Positions 35,331-45,788 are shown, counted from the stretch's first letter. The stretch is DNA of 51,916 nt from Bacteroidaceae bacterium (GCA_016284045.1 JAEEOB010000127.1:1-51916); one strand, 5' to 3'. A program made the numbers and translations. Notes: generated by a model from the sequence alone, not told the origin.

Positions 35331-36812
35331 CTATTTCGCATAATCTGGGATGCCCCATCCATATACATTGTTGGGATGGCTGGCGTTGTCTCCGAAGCTG
35401 CGGATGAGTGCGATGATTTCCATGGCGGTTAGGTTGGGATGTGCTTGCCAGAAACAAGCCACCATGCCTGCTGTGATCGGCGTTGCAAACGAGGTGCCGT
35501 CGGCAGTTGTGATTTCACCGCTTTTGTCGATGACGCAACAGTCCTCACCCTGTGCACAAATGTCCGGCTTGATGCGGTTGTCGGCAGAATTACCGAGTGA
35601 AGAGAAATAAGCAATTTCACGTGAGTCGTTCACAGCCCCCACCGACAGGATGTTGTCGGCATCTGCAGGCGCACCGATGAGCTTCCAGTGTGAGAAGCTT
35701 CCCTCGTTGCCAGCAGCCTGAACAAGCACCATACCTTTGGAAGCACCCATCGATGCAGACTTGGAAATCATGCGGGTTTTACCGTCAAGCTCCCATAGTC
35801 TCACGTTGTCGGCTTTGTTGTCATATACAGTGTAGCCAAGCGAGGTTGTCACGACATCGGCACCTACGCTGTCGGCAAACTCCACGGCAGCACACCAGTT
35901 ATCTTCCTCCACCATCTGCTCCGAATGGCCGTCTTCGCTGCGGAGCAGCCAGAAGCTTGCCTCTGGTGCAGTTCCTATCATCTGACCGCGGCAATTGGTA
36001 GCAATGCATGAGAGCACCATCGTACCGTGTTCCTCTTCCTCAAACTCATTGCCTCCGATTTTAGCGAAGTCTCTGGAGCCCAGAATCTTCACATTCTTGA
36101 AGTAAGGTATGACATCTGCGTTGTGGAACCCACCGTCGATGATGGCAATAGTCATGCCCTGACCACGATAGCCTTTTTCGTGGAGTGCGATGCCGTTGAG
36201 CATCTTAATCTGGTTATGGGCTTTGCCATATTTATATGAGTTGTTGAGATTCCGCGCAATCAGGTCATCTTTCATGCCAGCGAAAAAACTCTTCGACTCC
36301 GGATCCTCACCGATGTTTTCCACCAGTTTCTTCCTGTCACGGTCGGGGGTCGGCATCGTGGTATATGATGCCACTTTGCGCACACTATCGACACAGTCGA
36401 GCGCATTCACCCGGTTCATCTTCGTGGTGTCTATCGTCTGCACCACTACCGTGTTGTTCCATTTGCTGCAGTTGATGAGTTTCACTCCGCATCCTTCGAT
36501 TTGGGTGAGATAAGAGCGGTTCAATGGTATGTCGGTCATGTCGATAGCCAATTTCTGCTTTTTACGCCGCTCGATAGCCTTTGTGGAAAGGAACTCCTCG
36601 GGCCTGCTGACCGAGTAGGGACTTCCTATTTTGTCTTTCAGATACACGCGGTAGCGGTAGAACGGTGCGAGTTGTTTTTCCATGTCCATGTTAAGATCAG
36701 ACTCATCTTGTTGGATTATGACAGTGTCATTGTTCATTTCTTCGTCAGTGTCCTGTGCAAACAGTGAAACGGCAAATAAAAAACACAAAGATGTGAATGC
36801 AATTTTTTTCAT
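35331..36812 (-). CDS. Exported S8 (subtilisin-like) serine protease
   Basis: The 493-residue protein starts at the ATG at 36812, where a signal peptide begins (MKKIAFTSLCFLFAVSLFAQ). An N-terminal prodomain-like region (RYRVYLKDK ... FLSTKAIERRKKQKL) typical of Bacteroidota S8 proteins precedes the catalytic domain. The triad is present: Asp in IAIIDGGF (about 225), His in EEHGTMV (about 262), Ser in GTSFATP (about 440); the oxyanion Asn is in QAAGNEGS. No type IX C-terminal sorting domain is seen after the catalytic domain. A consensus promoter lies 40 bp upstream. Confidence 0.9.
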   Translation of the reverse strand: MKKIAFTSLCFLFAVSLFAQDTDEEMNNDTVIIQQDESDLNMDMEKQLAPFYRYRVYLKDKIGSPYSVSRPEEFLSTKAIERRKKQKLAIDMTDIPLNRSYLTQIEGCGVKLINCSKWNNTVVVQTIDTTKMNRVNALDCVDSVRKVASYTTMPTPDRDRKKLVENIGEDPESKSFFAGMKDDLIARNLNNSYKYGKAHNQIKMLNGIALHEKGYRGQGMTIAIIDGGFHNADVIPYFKNVKILGSRDFAKIGGNEFEEEEHGTMVLSCIATNCRGQMIGTAPEASFWLLRSEDGHSEQMVEEDNWCAAVEFADSVGADVVTTSLGYTVYDNKADNVRLWELDGKTRMISKSASMGASKGMVLVQAAGNEGSFSHWKLIGAPADADNILSVGAVNDSREIAYFSSLGNSADNRIKPDICAQGEDCCVIDKSGEITTADGTSFATPITAGMVACFWQAHPNLTAMEIIALIRSFGDNASHPNNVYGWGIPDYAK

Positions 36813-36850
36813 GATAGCGTATGTTTGATTGTTTGTTTTTAATTCTTCTT

Positions 36851-36882
36851 CAAAGTTATGCTTTTTTTTCAATACTTACAAA
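36851..36882 (-). promoter_or_regulatory. Promoter of the S8 protease gene
   Basis: On the minus strand TTTG (36882-36879), 20 bases, TAACTTTG (36858-36851). It supports the start at 36812. Confidence 0.8.
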
Positions 36883-37020
36883 AAAATAGACTTTTTTGTG
36901 AAAAAACATTGTTTGAGAATTACTCTTTTCCCTTATTCTCTAAAGATGTTGTGGGTTTTTATAGATTTTATTATATTATAATAGTTGTGGATTTTATGAA
37001 GATGTGTGATTCTTGCCGGT

Positions 37021-37707
37021 TCAGACCACTGGGCGCCGTCCTTCGAGCACAAAGCGGAATTTTTCGAACGACTGCTCAATATAGCTTAACTCGTATTGCT
37101 CTACCTTCAGCGAGAGCTGTCCATGAATTTCGTTCAGGCCGAAATATGTGCGTAGGATGCTAGCCATGTTGTAGGATAAATCGTCCTGCTTTTTCATGAT
37201 TTGGCGGCAGCAGCTGACGCATTTGTCGTGGTGGTCGGGCATCTCCTTGAGAGTTTTGAAGAGCAGGTAGTAGGTGAGGGGAGTGCTTTCGCGTATGAAG
37301 AGCGAGATGCGTGTGTCTGGACTGTCAATTCGCATGGCTGCGAAGATTTGTCTGACTGCTTGTTCGCTTGGCAGATAGTGAAGTGCCATGCTGATGAGCT
37401 TTTGCCGTTGAATTTCGTCGAGTTGTTTACCGATGGTAATGATATGCTGGTTGTTGAGGTTGAGAGTGCCGTTTTCTGTGAGTGCTCCGATGCAATGAAC
37501 GCATGAGAGGAAAGCCTGCGGGCGGAAGTCCAGAAAATGGCTGAATGCCTCCCAGAAGTCCTCATTCGTCAGACGAGGGAGTATCTCATTGCGCACGATA
37601 GGCTGTACCCTCCGGAATTCCGAGTTGCTCAGATTTTTTAAAACGAATGACAACTTTGGCCAGTCTTTACGGATAACAATGGTTTCTATTTTTTCTTTGA
37701 GGGTCAA
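37021..37707 (-). CDS. Conserved-looking protein of unknown function, TTG start
   Basis: The 228-residue protein is soluble and mostly helical, with no signal peptide or known motif. A Cys-rich patch (DKCVSCCRQIM) lies near residue 163. No ATG is available at the start: the frame opens with TTG at 37707, and a stop in the upstream 7-bp array lies only three codons before. A well-formed N-terminus (TLKEKIETIVIRKDWPKLSF) suggests the full protein is present. Base composition resembles its neighbours. I do not recognise the family. Confidence 0.68.
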   Translation of the reverse strand: MTLKEKIETIVIRKDWPKLSFVLKNLSNSEFRRVQPIVRNEILPRLTNEDFWEAFSHFLDFRPQAFLSCVHCIGALTENGTLNLNNQHIITIGKQLDEIQRQKLISMALHYLPSEQAVRQIFAAMRIDSPDTRISLFIRESTPLTYYLLFKTLKEMPDHHDKCVSCCRQIMKKQDDLSYNMASILRTYFGLNEIHGQLSLKVEQYELSYIEQSFEKFRFVLEGRRPVV

Positions 37708-37710
37708 GGT

Positions 37711-37985
37711 TGTAGTTTATAGTTTATAGTTTATAGTTTATAGTTTATAGTTTGTAGTTTATAGTTTGTAGTGAGATTGTTATTGTGGGTGTAGCCATTG
37801 TGCTATTCAGGAAGGTGAGTGCTTGTGAAGTAAGAAAACTCCACCTCCTTGTGGTGGTACTTTGGTAGAGGTTTTGGTGATGGGTGGATTACTTCCCATT
37901 TCGCAGGAATTAACTCCCATTTGAAAAAATAACTCCCATTCCGGAATGAACTCCAAATGAAATTCTAACTCCTATTTGAAGAAAT
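37711..37985 (+). repeat. Copy B of the modular intergenic repeat with nine 7-bp units
   Basis: Nine units of TATAGTT or TGTAGTT (37711-37773) are followed by GATTGTTATTG, then GCTTGTGAAGTAAGAAAACT, CCACCTCC, AGAGGTTTTGGTGATGGGT (to about 37892), then four AACTCC(C/A)(A/T)-type units spaced about 20-25 bp. It fills the gap between the unknown gene and the sprA stop and lies opposite to both genes. Confidence 0.72.
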
Positions 37986-37993
37986 GAAACAGA

Positions 37994-40900
37994 TTATCTT
38001 GTGAGTGAGAATTTAAGACTGACACCAAAGTCGGCTGTCACCGTGGGATAGGAGGATGTGGTGACAAGGGGTACGGTTTTGTTCCAGTCGAAGAATCCGC
38101 TCATAGTAAGCATCTTAGAGAAGGTGTAGTCGGCGGCGAAAGATAATTTATAAGCCGTCTGTCCGCTTGTTGCTGTTGTGATAAGCGTTTGGATATTCCT
38201 GTTGAGCGCATTTTGCATTCGGTATGAGAAGTCCAAGCGGAGGTTGAGGTCGTGACTCACCTGACCTCTAGTCTTTGAAGTGCTCTTGTTTCCGCTTTCC
38301 TGCTCCTCTTCATCTTTTTTCTTACCTTTTTTCTTGCTTTTCTTGCTCTTCTGAGGGTTCTGGATATTCTTTGCTCCGAAAAGGTTGATGTCCTTGATTT
38401 TATAGCCCAGTCCCACCACTACGTCGTCGGAGTAGGTCTCTGTGAGTGCCACCGATGTCATAGATAGGTTAAGCACACGGGTCTTATTGAACTGGCACCG
38501 TGCAGTCAGTCCGCTGTTGAAGGTCATGTCAACGCCTAAGAGCGGTGAAAATGTCTCGTTTATGCTCACTGTCTGCACGTTGTACATGCTGCTTGGAATC
38601 GGGTTTCCTGTCGTCACATCGGTGATGAATCCCATGTCGCCCATGAATGCCATGTAGTTGGAATAGGTGTTGTATGCACCCACAGCGAACACGCTCTTGT
38701 ATGCGTGGTTGATGTTGAAACTTTTGAACCGGTCGGCAAACCAAGGCAGTTTCGTCAGCCCGCTGTAGGTGATTCTCCATTCAGGGAGCAGACGTGCAAT
38801 GCTCGGGAAGATGGTAAGCGGATATTTCTTCGCGTCGCCTCCGGTGTATGCAGCTAAGAATGCAGGCACCATCACGTCTGCGGAATACAGCGACATCACG
38901 CCGTTTTCGGGGTTATATGGCTGTCCTGCGAATTGCTCACCAGTGGCTGCAGGATAGGTGGTCCCAGCGTATTTGTCCTCCATGCGGGTTTGGATGACTG
39001 CAAGGTTGTCAATGAACTTGTCGAAGTATTTCGAGTGGTAATTGTTGTTGATGTTACCTGATCCTCCGAATGCAGACTTAATTGAAATGGTAGTCTGCGT
39101 GAAACTTCCGGTCTGGCTGGTCGGCATGTCGTTGTACATAAACCGTATGTTCTTAGCCTTTGTCACGAGGCGTGCTGCCGCAAGATCAATTTTGAAATCG
39201 CGGAACGGCTCGAGAAGCACTCTTAGCTGTAGGTCCTCCATGGAGTTAGTCGTTGCAGGCGATGTGAGGTTGGAGTCGTTCTGTATGAGCCATCCACGCT
39301 CAGCCGCTTTTCGGATATAGTCATCTCCGATGGCACCGAAAGCGAAATCGAGGCCTGGTGATAACCTTCCGTCAATCCTTTTCTGTCCGAATGCGTCTCC
39401 TATTTCTGTCTGGAATCCAGGCAAGGTGAGCGCGTAGGTGTTTTTGTATGAGAAGCTTGCATTGCGCAGCATCATGAGTCCACGTGCCACCACCTGGGCA
39501 GTCTTATACCAACCTTTCTCATCCAGTTTCGGTTTAGGCACCACAAACACAGTCACATCTACCGTGTCGCGGTTCTTGATGAGTATGGTGTTGGCATCCA
39601 CCTTCTTGTATTTAAGCTTATAGCTTTTGCCTTTGTCGGTCTTCGCTCTTACTTCAATGCGCTTGGAGTTCTGTCCGTGTTTCAGCTCCACATTCGTCGA
39701 GTCGTTGAGGGTGACAGTCTTCTGGAACGACTTGCTCTTCTTGGTCGTCTTCGGACCTTTGCCGTCATCATTAGCATCTTCCTTGCCTTTTTTCCCGCCC
39801 TTACCATCATCTTTTTCGGCATTTTTGTCGTCTTTTTTCTTTTTGTCCTCCTTCTTCTCCTTGGTCTTGTTCTTCTGGTCGTTCTTGTTGCGCGACGATC
39901 CGGAGAACCGCTTCTCTGCATCCGCCAGGAACGGTGACTTTTTATAAAGTGTGGTGAAGTCCACCTTTCCGTTGAGGTTGATGGTCCGGTTGCTTGTGAT
40001 GATATGCCCGAGTGATGTTCCGTCCTCCAGTTCTGTTCCTCTTGTCCATCCGTAGGTTGAGCTGTATGAACCGTCGGCGCTTACCCAGTCGAGGAGCGGA
40101 ATCTTGTCGAACGGCACTTTGTAGGATCCATTGAAAGATCCGGCGTAGGTGAGGGGACGTCCGAACGACTTGATACTCTGCCGCACGGAGTCTTTCCATG
40201 CCTCATACTCATCGGGATAGAGGTGCTTGTTGATGACGGTGTACGGTTCCTCGATTTCCGCATGGGTGGCTGATGTGTAAGTCAGTTTCAGCGACTTGAA
40301 GATGTCCCATCGGAGTGAGAAGTCACGGTTCCATAGGAACTGTTCGGAGAATACCACCGGCAGTCGTGTGCCTGCGTCGATATCACGCTCTTGCAGTTCA
40401 TAGTAGGTACGCGTGATATTCGTGTTGAACGATATGCTTTGCGGTAGGTAGTTCAGATTCTGTGCTTTGATGATGTCGAACCATTTCGACTTGGCTTTCA
40501 GGTTCTTGAACGGCTCCCATGTCTTGTATTTCGGTGAGTAGCTGTACGACAGGTTTGCTTTCCAGTCCTCGTTGATTTCATATTCGATGGTTTCCCCGCT
40601 GAGGTCTCGGCGGTTGTGGGAATAGCTGAAAGAGAAGTTGGCGGGATCCCAAGGCATCGGCACACGGCTGGCATAGCCCGATCTCCAGTTGGTGAGTGAG
40701 AAGCTGCGGTTTTTCGTCACTGTGCTGGTGATGGATTCCAATGAGTCACGCTCCGCCCCCTGCAGTTCGTCAAGCGCATCTGAGAGCAGCATGTCGGTGT
40801 CGAACGGGTTGTATTTAGGCGATATTTTCTTCCATGAGTAGGAATAATAGATAGGCAGGCTCATTTTCCAGGTGTCCGGGAAAAGTTTTCCGAGCTCCCA

Positions 40901-43900
40901 CTGCGTGGTGATGCTCCATTCGTAGAGGTTGTCGTCGCGTCTTTCTTTCACGCCCTGTTCAAGTCCTCCGAATCCGTCGGTCTCCACATGCCCAGTCATA
41001 TTCACAGTCGCAAGGTCAGCCAGCTGCACATTGAGGTTACCACGTGCTGCCCATCCGCCGTCGTTGTTGTACCCCTTCATTCTCAGCTCGTTCACCCATA
41101 CCTCCACGCTGTTGGTCTGCTTGCTGTTGTTGCGCACGCCGATCATCATCGTCTTGATTTCGCCAATCGATGGGTTACCCATCACGCTGATTTTGTTGTT
41201 CGGGCGGTCGTTGTCATACGTAGAGAAGAGGTCGGTGTAGCTCGCCTCGCCAATGGCGCGTGCCTTGTTGCGCTCATGCTTCGCCTGTGTCAGCTTGTCG
41301 AAATCTATTTCCAGCATGTTCTCCTCCGGCCAAACTGCTTTACATCCCTGAGTGGAGTAAGTGTCGTAGTGTCCGGGCGGTGTGAGCACGAGCGGAATCT
41401 CATACTCATAGTAGTTGCTCTTATTGTCGGATCCAAGACGTACGAACACGCTCATCATGTTGTCCTGAAGCTGGGTATCGCCTTCGAGTGCATTGGCATG
41501 TACGAACATCTGCAGGTGCTTGTATTTGCGCAGGTCGATGGACTGTGTCTTATACACGGCACGTGCGTCGCCCGATGCGAGGTTCTCCACCTCGATGACG
41601 AGTGCCTGCTCGTTCTCCTGTGTGAGCTGCGGCTGCGAAGGGTCCTGAATACGTGTAATTCCTGGAGGCAGCACATAGTTCACAGGAGTCTTGTCGTTGT
41701 TCTCCTCTATGTTCACGGCAGAAGTGTGAAGCAGACCGCTTACGCTCGGCTTCGTACCAGTGAATAGTGTCTGCGTGTAGTTTCGCCATTCTCCTCGTAC
41801 CAGGTCGAGTGATGCGAAACGCAGGACAATAGGCTCCTCGAAGCCAGTGAGGTACATACGCATGAACCGGATGCTTGAGAAGTCGCTGATGCTTCCCACC
41901 TTCTTCTCGAACTCATCCACCGGAATACGGAACTGATACCAAGTTGCATCCTCGCTGTTGCCGTTGCGTAGCTTGACAGAAGTCTTGCGCTCATCCACGA
42001 TGAAGTTCTTTCCGATGGCAAGGTCGCTTGGACGTATGCTCACCTTATACTGGAAGAAGTTCTCATACTCGTTCATCGTGTGGTCCTGGTTGATATCCTC
42101 CACGTCGGGAGTGGTCTTGTAGGCGGTGCTGTAGCTTTCGCCGCTCTCGTTGGAGTTAGGTGAGTTGCCTTCCGTGCCATTGATGTGCTTGTAACGTTCC
42201 AAGATCGGTGTTTGAGCGTCATCGAAGTCGCTTCCACGGAAATAATGGTAGTCGTCGCCTGCCGGGTCGTCAAAGAAGGGGCTGAAAGCCTCTGGCGACA
42301 TCTTGCCCTTGATGGCATCGAGATAGTCACTGTAGATGCTGAAACTGCGCTCGTCAGTGCTGTTCAGACCGTTCAGACCGATGTCCTGCCTCTGACGGGC
42401 TCCTCCCTCGGTTGAGAAGGAATAGACAAGGCTCTTCTCGTTGGGTATTCGTCCCCATGTGGTCTCGGTGAAAGATCCGGCATCCGACACAGGCATACCG
42501 CTCTCATAGTATTTCTTTCCGTCTTTCAGCACATCCTCGCTCACGTCGCCGAGGTTGATGTAGAGGTCACCTCCGTAGCGGTTGTCATCGCCAGTATATA
42601 TGAACGGGTCGAGCATCCAGAACTCGATATACTGCACGTTGGATGTTTCGAAGTCGCTGGCATCGATTTTCCTCATCATTCCTCCCCACCGTTTCTTGGG
42701 GTCGTTGAGCCTACCCTCGCTGTCGAGGTCGGGGTCGAGGTTATATGGTCCACGCTCGTTGGGGTAGAATGCGAGGTTGAGGATTGACAGCGTGTTGCTC
42801 TCTCCCTGGTTGGTGTCGCGGTTAGGATACACCTCTCTTACATACACCTCCCTGACATAGTGGTTGGAAAGCTGGTCGAGGTCGCCTTTAATGTGTCCTG
42901 GTGTGAGCGATGAGCTGCGGCGTGTGAAGAGCGGGTCGATGTTGTACCATGCGAGTAGCGCTCGGTTATATCCGTAGCGCACGTCGTTGGGCAGGTTTCC
43001 GTTTTCAAGGTTCGACGGGGTGGATGATAGCATCCACTGCGATGGTGTGCTGACATCAATGCCATTCTTTGTCGATTCGAAGTCATCGAGATAGGATGAC
43101 CCTCCTTGCACGTTGGAAGGTTCTCCTGCTATGAGCTGTGCGAACTCACCGGAGAAGGATATGCTTGAAGGCTTGCTCACGTTGATGAGCGGGATGCGGT
43201 CGATGAGGTTTGTCAGCCACTGGCTCTGTGTTTTCCAGTTCATGTTCAATCCCCAGATGGTGTTGTTGAGCGGTTCTTCGCCCATTCCCACTTTCGTGGT
43301 CAGCGGTTTTTCATGCACACGCATGTATGTACCTCCAATCTGGAAGTTCTTCGTGAAGTCGTAGGTCCAGTTCAGACCTATCATCGTCTTACGCATCGTG
43401 GAGAATTCCGACTGGCTCTCATAGGTGGCTTCCACATCCGGGTTGGCATCGATGATGCTCTGGTTGAGCAGGGTCACTTTACCTGCAGTGTAGTCCACGG
43501 AATAATCTGTTCCTTCAACCAGCTCCACGCCGTTCGCCGTCACTCTCACCGAACCCTGCGGGATATTCATGGCGCCCAGGTCGTATTCCCTGCCTGATGA
43601 TGCCTTGAACTCACCGGTGAATGAGAACTTGTTTTTCTCACTTATCTGCTTAGCTACCACCTTCGTGGAGTCGTAGAGCTCGTCGTAACAGTATTTGTCG
43701 GCAAGCGCATTGTCGCCGAGCTTCTGGCGCAGCCAGTCACCAAACGGCTCAACCACAGGGAAGATGATTCGGCCTGAACTTGGATTGATGGTATATCCAT
43801 CCACGAAGTCGTATTTACCGTTAGGGTTGGTTTTGTTCTTGTCGTCAAGCCGGTCGAGGTTCATCATGCTCAGGAGCGTGGTGTTCTTGAAAGCCTCTTC

Positions 43901-45730
43901 CGGTATGTAGCTCAGGTAGGTGCCGTTGACATCGCTGTAGTATTTGATATCGAGTTTGAAACGTTCTCTCTGAACCGACTGTGCATTGAGCGAATAGATG
44001 TTCTTCATCATCAGGTCCCAGTTGCCCATGCGCGGTGAGTTGCTGGTGTTTTTCAGCAGCTTCACGAAGAGCGCCTGGTCATTGTCCTTGATGTCGGATG
44101 AGAACTCACCCACCTGGTAGGTCTGGCCTCCGTAGGTGTATTCGTATGCGATGGCGAGCACCTGGTTGCTCTGCAGCGTGGATTTCAGCGACACGTAGCC
44201 TAAGTGTTTGTTCACCGTATATTCAGAGCTTTGCAGCAGTCGCGCGTTCTCCACTTTCTCATAATCCACACCACCTGTGAGAAAGGCATCGAGCACTGTG
44301 CTGGTCTGATCCGACACACGTGCGGCAGAGTAACTGCTTACCATTGATGTGTAGAGCGTGTTCGACTGGTTGCTCGGCACACTGCTTCCGCTTGGCGACC
44401 ACATGCTGTTCATGATGCGGTCGTGCTCACCTAAATCCACGAATCCCACGATGTTGCGTGTGTTTTCCACCTGCCCGGATGTGTTGGTCACCCAAATTTC
44501 CACGCGGTTGATGGTAACACCTGAGGTGATATTTGGCAGGTTGGAGCAGTTTTTGTTGTATGTGTTGCGGAAGAAATGCGAGAGGAAGAAGTTCCGGTTC
44601 TCGTCGTAATCGTAGGCTTCCAGCTCGAAATTAGTCATCTGTGCGCCTCCGTTCGATGATACGCTCTTCGATTTTGATTTCTTTTGGCTGACAGCCATTT
44701 GAAGGTTCAGTTTTCCGAACTGTAAGTCGGTGCGCACACCGAACAGTGAGTTGGAGCCCTGTACCAGCGAGTTGTTGGATGGGAATGTGATGTTACCTGC
44801 CTCGATGAGCTTCACAATCTCGTCTTCCTTGCCCTCATATTTCAGTTTCAGGTTCTTGGAGTCGAAATCGAAGGTGGCTTCTGTGTTGTAGTTCAGGTTG
44901 AAGTCCATCTTGTCGCCGATTTTCGCGTTCATCGAGAGGTTCACTTTCTCGTCGAAGTCGAAGCTTGTGGTCTTACGGTTACGCTCCGACACCGACGGGT
45001 TGTCGGTGAACGTGTAGGTGTAACCTAATTTCAGTTCTGCCGACCCTTGTGTTTTCAGCTGAACACCGCCCGGACCGAAGATTTTCTCTGCTGGTCCGAG
45101 GTCGAAATGCATGTTGGTGAAGTCGAATTTCTCCTTGCCTTTCCTTACGAACAGCGAGTCGTTGCGCAAACGGAAATACTTGTCAATCGACTGACGTTCA
45201 GTCCATCGGATGTATTCCTGAGGTGTCATCAGGTATGGGGCGCTCAGGTAGTTGTCGCCCAGCTTGGATCCTATGCGGTAAAGCCCGCTTTTCTCATCGT
45301 AGTCGTAAGATTCAGGCTTGAGGTTCTCCGGGTCTTCCAGGTCGAACGGATAGTCTTCAGGCCGTGTGTCGTCGGGGTAGTCGCTCTGACGCACTTTCCG
45401 TTTCGGCACGGTGTCGATAGGTGCTGCCTCGCTTGTCTGCCAGTCTGATAACAGTGCCAAAAGCTCTGTGTTTGTGAAAGGTTGTCTGCCAGTAGGCTCC
45501 CATTCTTCCCTGCTGAGTGAAATGTGAGTTTGTCTGTTGTTTTTCAAGAAGTTGGCAGTCAGGAGATTAAACCAGTCTGAATTGTTTTTTACTGCAAGAC
45601 CGACTGTCCTGGCAGCTGATTTTTGCTTAACAGGGGAGACAGACGAAAAAAGTGCGCTATCACCGATTGCGGCAATGGCGCTAATGCTGAACATAATAAG
45701 CATTATATAAAGAAGTCTCCTGGCTTTCAC
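37994..45730 (-). CDS. sprA: SprA, outer membrane translocon of the type IX secretion system
   Basis: The 2578-residue protein matches SprA (Sov), the very large beta-barrel that forms the exit pore of the type IX secretion system. Signs are the length, the repeated barrel strands, EYIRWTERQSIDKYFR and GPAEKIFGPGGVQLKTQGSAEL near the N-terminus, and barrel strands to the final FGVSLKFSLTR. Two Lys/Asp-rich low-complexity inserts occur, at about 1947-2013 (for example KEKKEDKKKKDDKN) and 2460-2482 (KSKKSKKKGKKKDEEE). The start is probably the GTG at 45730, which gives a charged signal (MKARRLLYIMLIMFSISAIAA); an ATG nine codons later lacks the positive charges. No other type IX gene is nearby. 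Confidence 0.95.
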   Translation of the reverse strand: MKARRLLYIMLIMFSISAIAAIGDSALFSSVSPVKQKSAARTVGLAVKNNSDWFNLLTANFLKNNRQTHISLSREEWEPTGRQPFTNTELLALLSDWQTSEAAPIDTVPKRKVRQSDYPDDTRPEDYPFDLEDPENLKPESYDYDEKSGLYRIGSKLGDNYLSAPYLMTPQEYIRWTERQSIDKYFRLRNDSLFVRKGKEKFDFTNMHFDLGPAEKIFGPGGVQLKTQGSAELKLGYTYTFTDNPSVSERNRKTTSFDFDEKVNLSMNAKIGDKMDFNLNYNTEATFDFDSKNLKLKYEGKEDEIVKLIEAGNITFPSNNSLVQGSNSLFGVRTDLQFGKLNLQMAVSQKKSKSKSVSSNGGAQMTNFELEAYDYDENRNFFLSHFFRNTYNKNCSNLPNITSGVTINRVEIWVTNTSGQVENTRNIVGFVDLGEHDRIMNSMWSPSGSSVPSNQSNTLYTSMVSSYSAARVSDQTSTVLDAFLTGGVDYEKVENARLLQSSEYTVNKHLGYVSLKSTLQSNQVLAIAYEYTYGGQTYQVGEFSSDIKDNDQALFVKLLKNTSNSPRMGNWDLMMKNIYSLNAQSVQRERFKLDIKYYSDVNGTYLSYIPEEAFKNTTLLSMMNLDRLDDKNKTNPNGKYDFVDGYTINPSSGRIIFPVVEPFGDWLRQKLGDNALADKYCYDELYDSTKVVAKQISEKNKFSFTGEFKASSGREYDLGAMNIPQGSVRVTANGVELVEGTDYSVDYTAGKVTLLNQSIIDANPDVEATYESQSEFSTMRKTMIGLNWTYDFTKNFQIGGTYMRVHEKPLTTKVGMGEEPLNNTIWGLNMNWKTQSQWLTNLIDRIPLINVSKPSSISFSGEFAQLIAGEPSNVQGGSSYLDDFESTKNGIDVSTPSQWMLSSTPSNLENGNLPNDVRYGYNRALLAWYNIDPLFTRRSSSLTPGHIKGDLDQLSNHYVREVYVREVYPNRDTNQGESNTLSILNLAFYPNERGPYNLDPDLDSEGRLNDPKKRWGGMMRKIDASDFETSNVQYIEFWMLDPFIYTGDDNRYGGDLYINLGDVSEDVLKDGKKYYESGMPVSDAGSFTETTWGRIPNEKSLVYSFSTEGGARQRQDIGLNGLNSTDERSFSIYSDYLDAIKGKMSPEAFSPFFDDPAGDDYHYFRGSDFDDAQTPILERYKHINGTEGNSPNSNESGESYSTAYKTTPDVEDINQDHTMNEYENFFQYKVSIRPSDLAIGKNFIVDERKTSVKLRNGNSEDATWYQFRIPVDEFEKKVGSISDFSSIRFMRMYLTGFEEPIVLRFASLDLVRGEWRNYTQTLFTGTKPSVSGLLHTSAVNIEENNDKTPVNYVLPPGITRIQDPSQPQLTQENEQALVIEVENLASGDARAVYKTQSIDLRKYKHLQMFVHANALEGDTQLQDNMMSVFVRLGSDNKSNYYEYEIPLVLTPPGHYDTYSTQGCKAVWPEENMLEIDFDKLTQAKHERNKARAIGEASYTDLFSTYDNDRPNNKISVMGNPSIGEIKTMMIGVRNNSKQTNSVEVWVNELRMKGYNNDGGWAARGNLNVQLADLATVNMTGHVETDGFGGLEQGVKERRDDNLYEWSITTQWELGKLFPDTWKMSLPIYYSYSWKKISPKYNPFDTDMLLSDALDELQGAERDSLESITSTVTKNRSFSLTNWRSGYASRVPMPWDPANFSFSYSHNRRDLSGETIEYEINEDWKANLSYSYSPKYKTWEPFKNLKAKSKWFDIIKAQNLNYLPQSISFNTNITRTYYELQERDIDAGTRLPVVFSEQFLWNRDFSLRWDIFKSLKLTYTSATHAEIEEPYTVINKHLYPDEYEAWKDSVRQSIKSFGRPLTYAGSFNGSYKVPFDKIPLLDWVSADGSYSSTYGWTRGTELEDGTSLGHIITSNRTINLNGKVDFTTLYKKSPFLADAEKRFSGSSRNKNDQKNKTKEKKEDKKKKDDKNAEKDDGKGGKKGKEDANDDGKGPKTTKKSKSFQKTVTLNDSTNVELKHGQNSKRIEVRAKTDKGKSYKLKYKKVDANTILIKNRDTVDVTVFVVPKPKLDEKGWYKTAQVVARGLMMLRNASFSYKNTYALTLPGFQTEIGDAFGQKRIDGRLSPGLDFAFGAIGDDYIRKAAERGWLIQNDSNLTSPATTNSMEDLQLRVLLEPFRDFKIDLAAARLVTKAKNIRFMYNDMPTSQTGSFTQTTISIKSAFGGSGNINNNYHSKYFDKFIDNLAVIQTRMEDKYAGTTYPAATGEQFAGQPYNPENGVMSLYSADVMVPAFLAAYTGGDAKKYPLTIFPSIARLLPEWRITYSGLTKLPWFADRFKSFNINHAYKSVFAVGAYNTYSNYMAFMGDMGFITDVTTGNPIPSSMYNVQTVSINETFSPLLGVDMTFNSGLTARCQFNKTRVLNLSMTSVALTETYSDDVVVGLGYKIKDINLFGAKNIQNPQKSKKSKKKGKKKDEEEQESGNKSTSKTRGQVSHDLNLRLDFSYRMQNALNRNIQTLITTATSGQTAYKLSFAADYTFSKMLTMSGFFDWNKTVPLVTTSSYPTVTADFGVSLKFSLTR

Positions 45731-45788
45731 GTCGTAGATGAAATCTCCTGATTTTTACGTCGGGTAGTAAAGTATCCTGGCTTTCAGA
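45716..45788 (-). repeat. Imperfect 28-29-bp tandem repeat over the sprA start
   Basis: Three units begin at 45716, 45744 and 45773 on the plus strand, each with TCTCCTGG/A-CTTT. On the minus strand each unit carries an AGGA(G/T)A sequence like a ribosome binding site, about 12 bases before ACGTG or ACGTA. The sprA GTG start is in the unit at 45716-45743. Confidence 0.7.

Noticed and set aside
40988..41767. 259-codon plus-strand ORF antisense to sprA
   Set aside because: It mirrors the codon pattern of sprA, has no signal or domain and no promoter or ribosome binding site; other long antisense ORFs over the GH25, queA and birA genes were rejected for the same reason.
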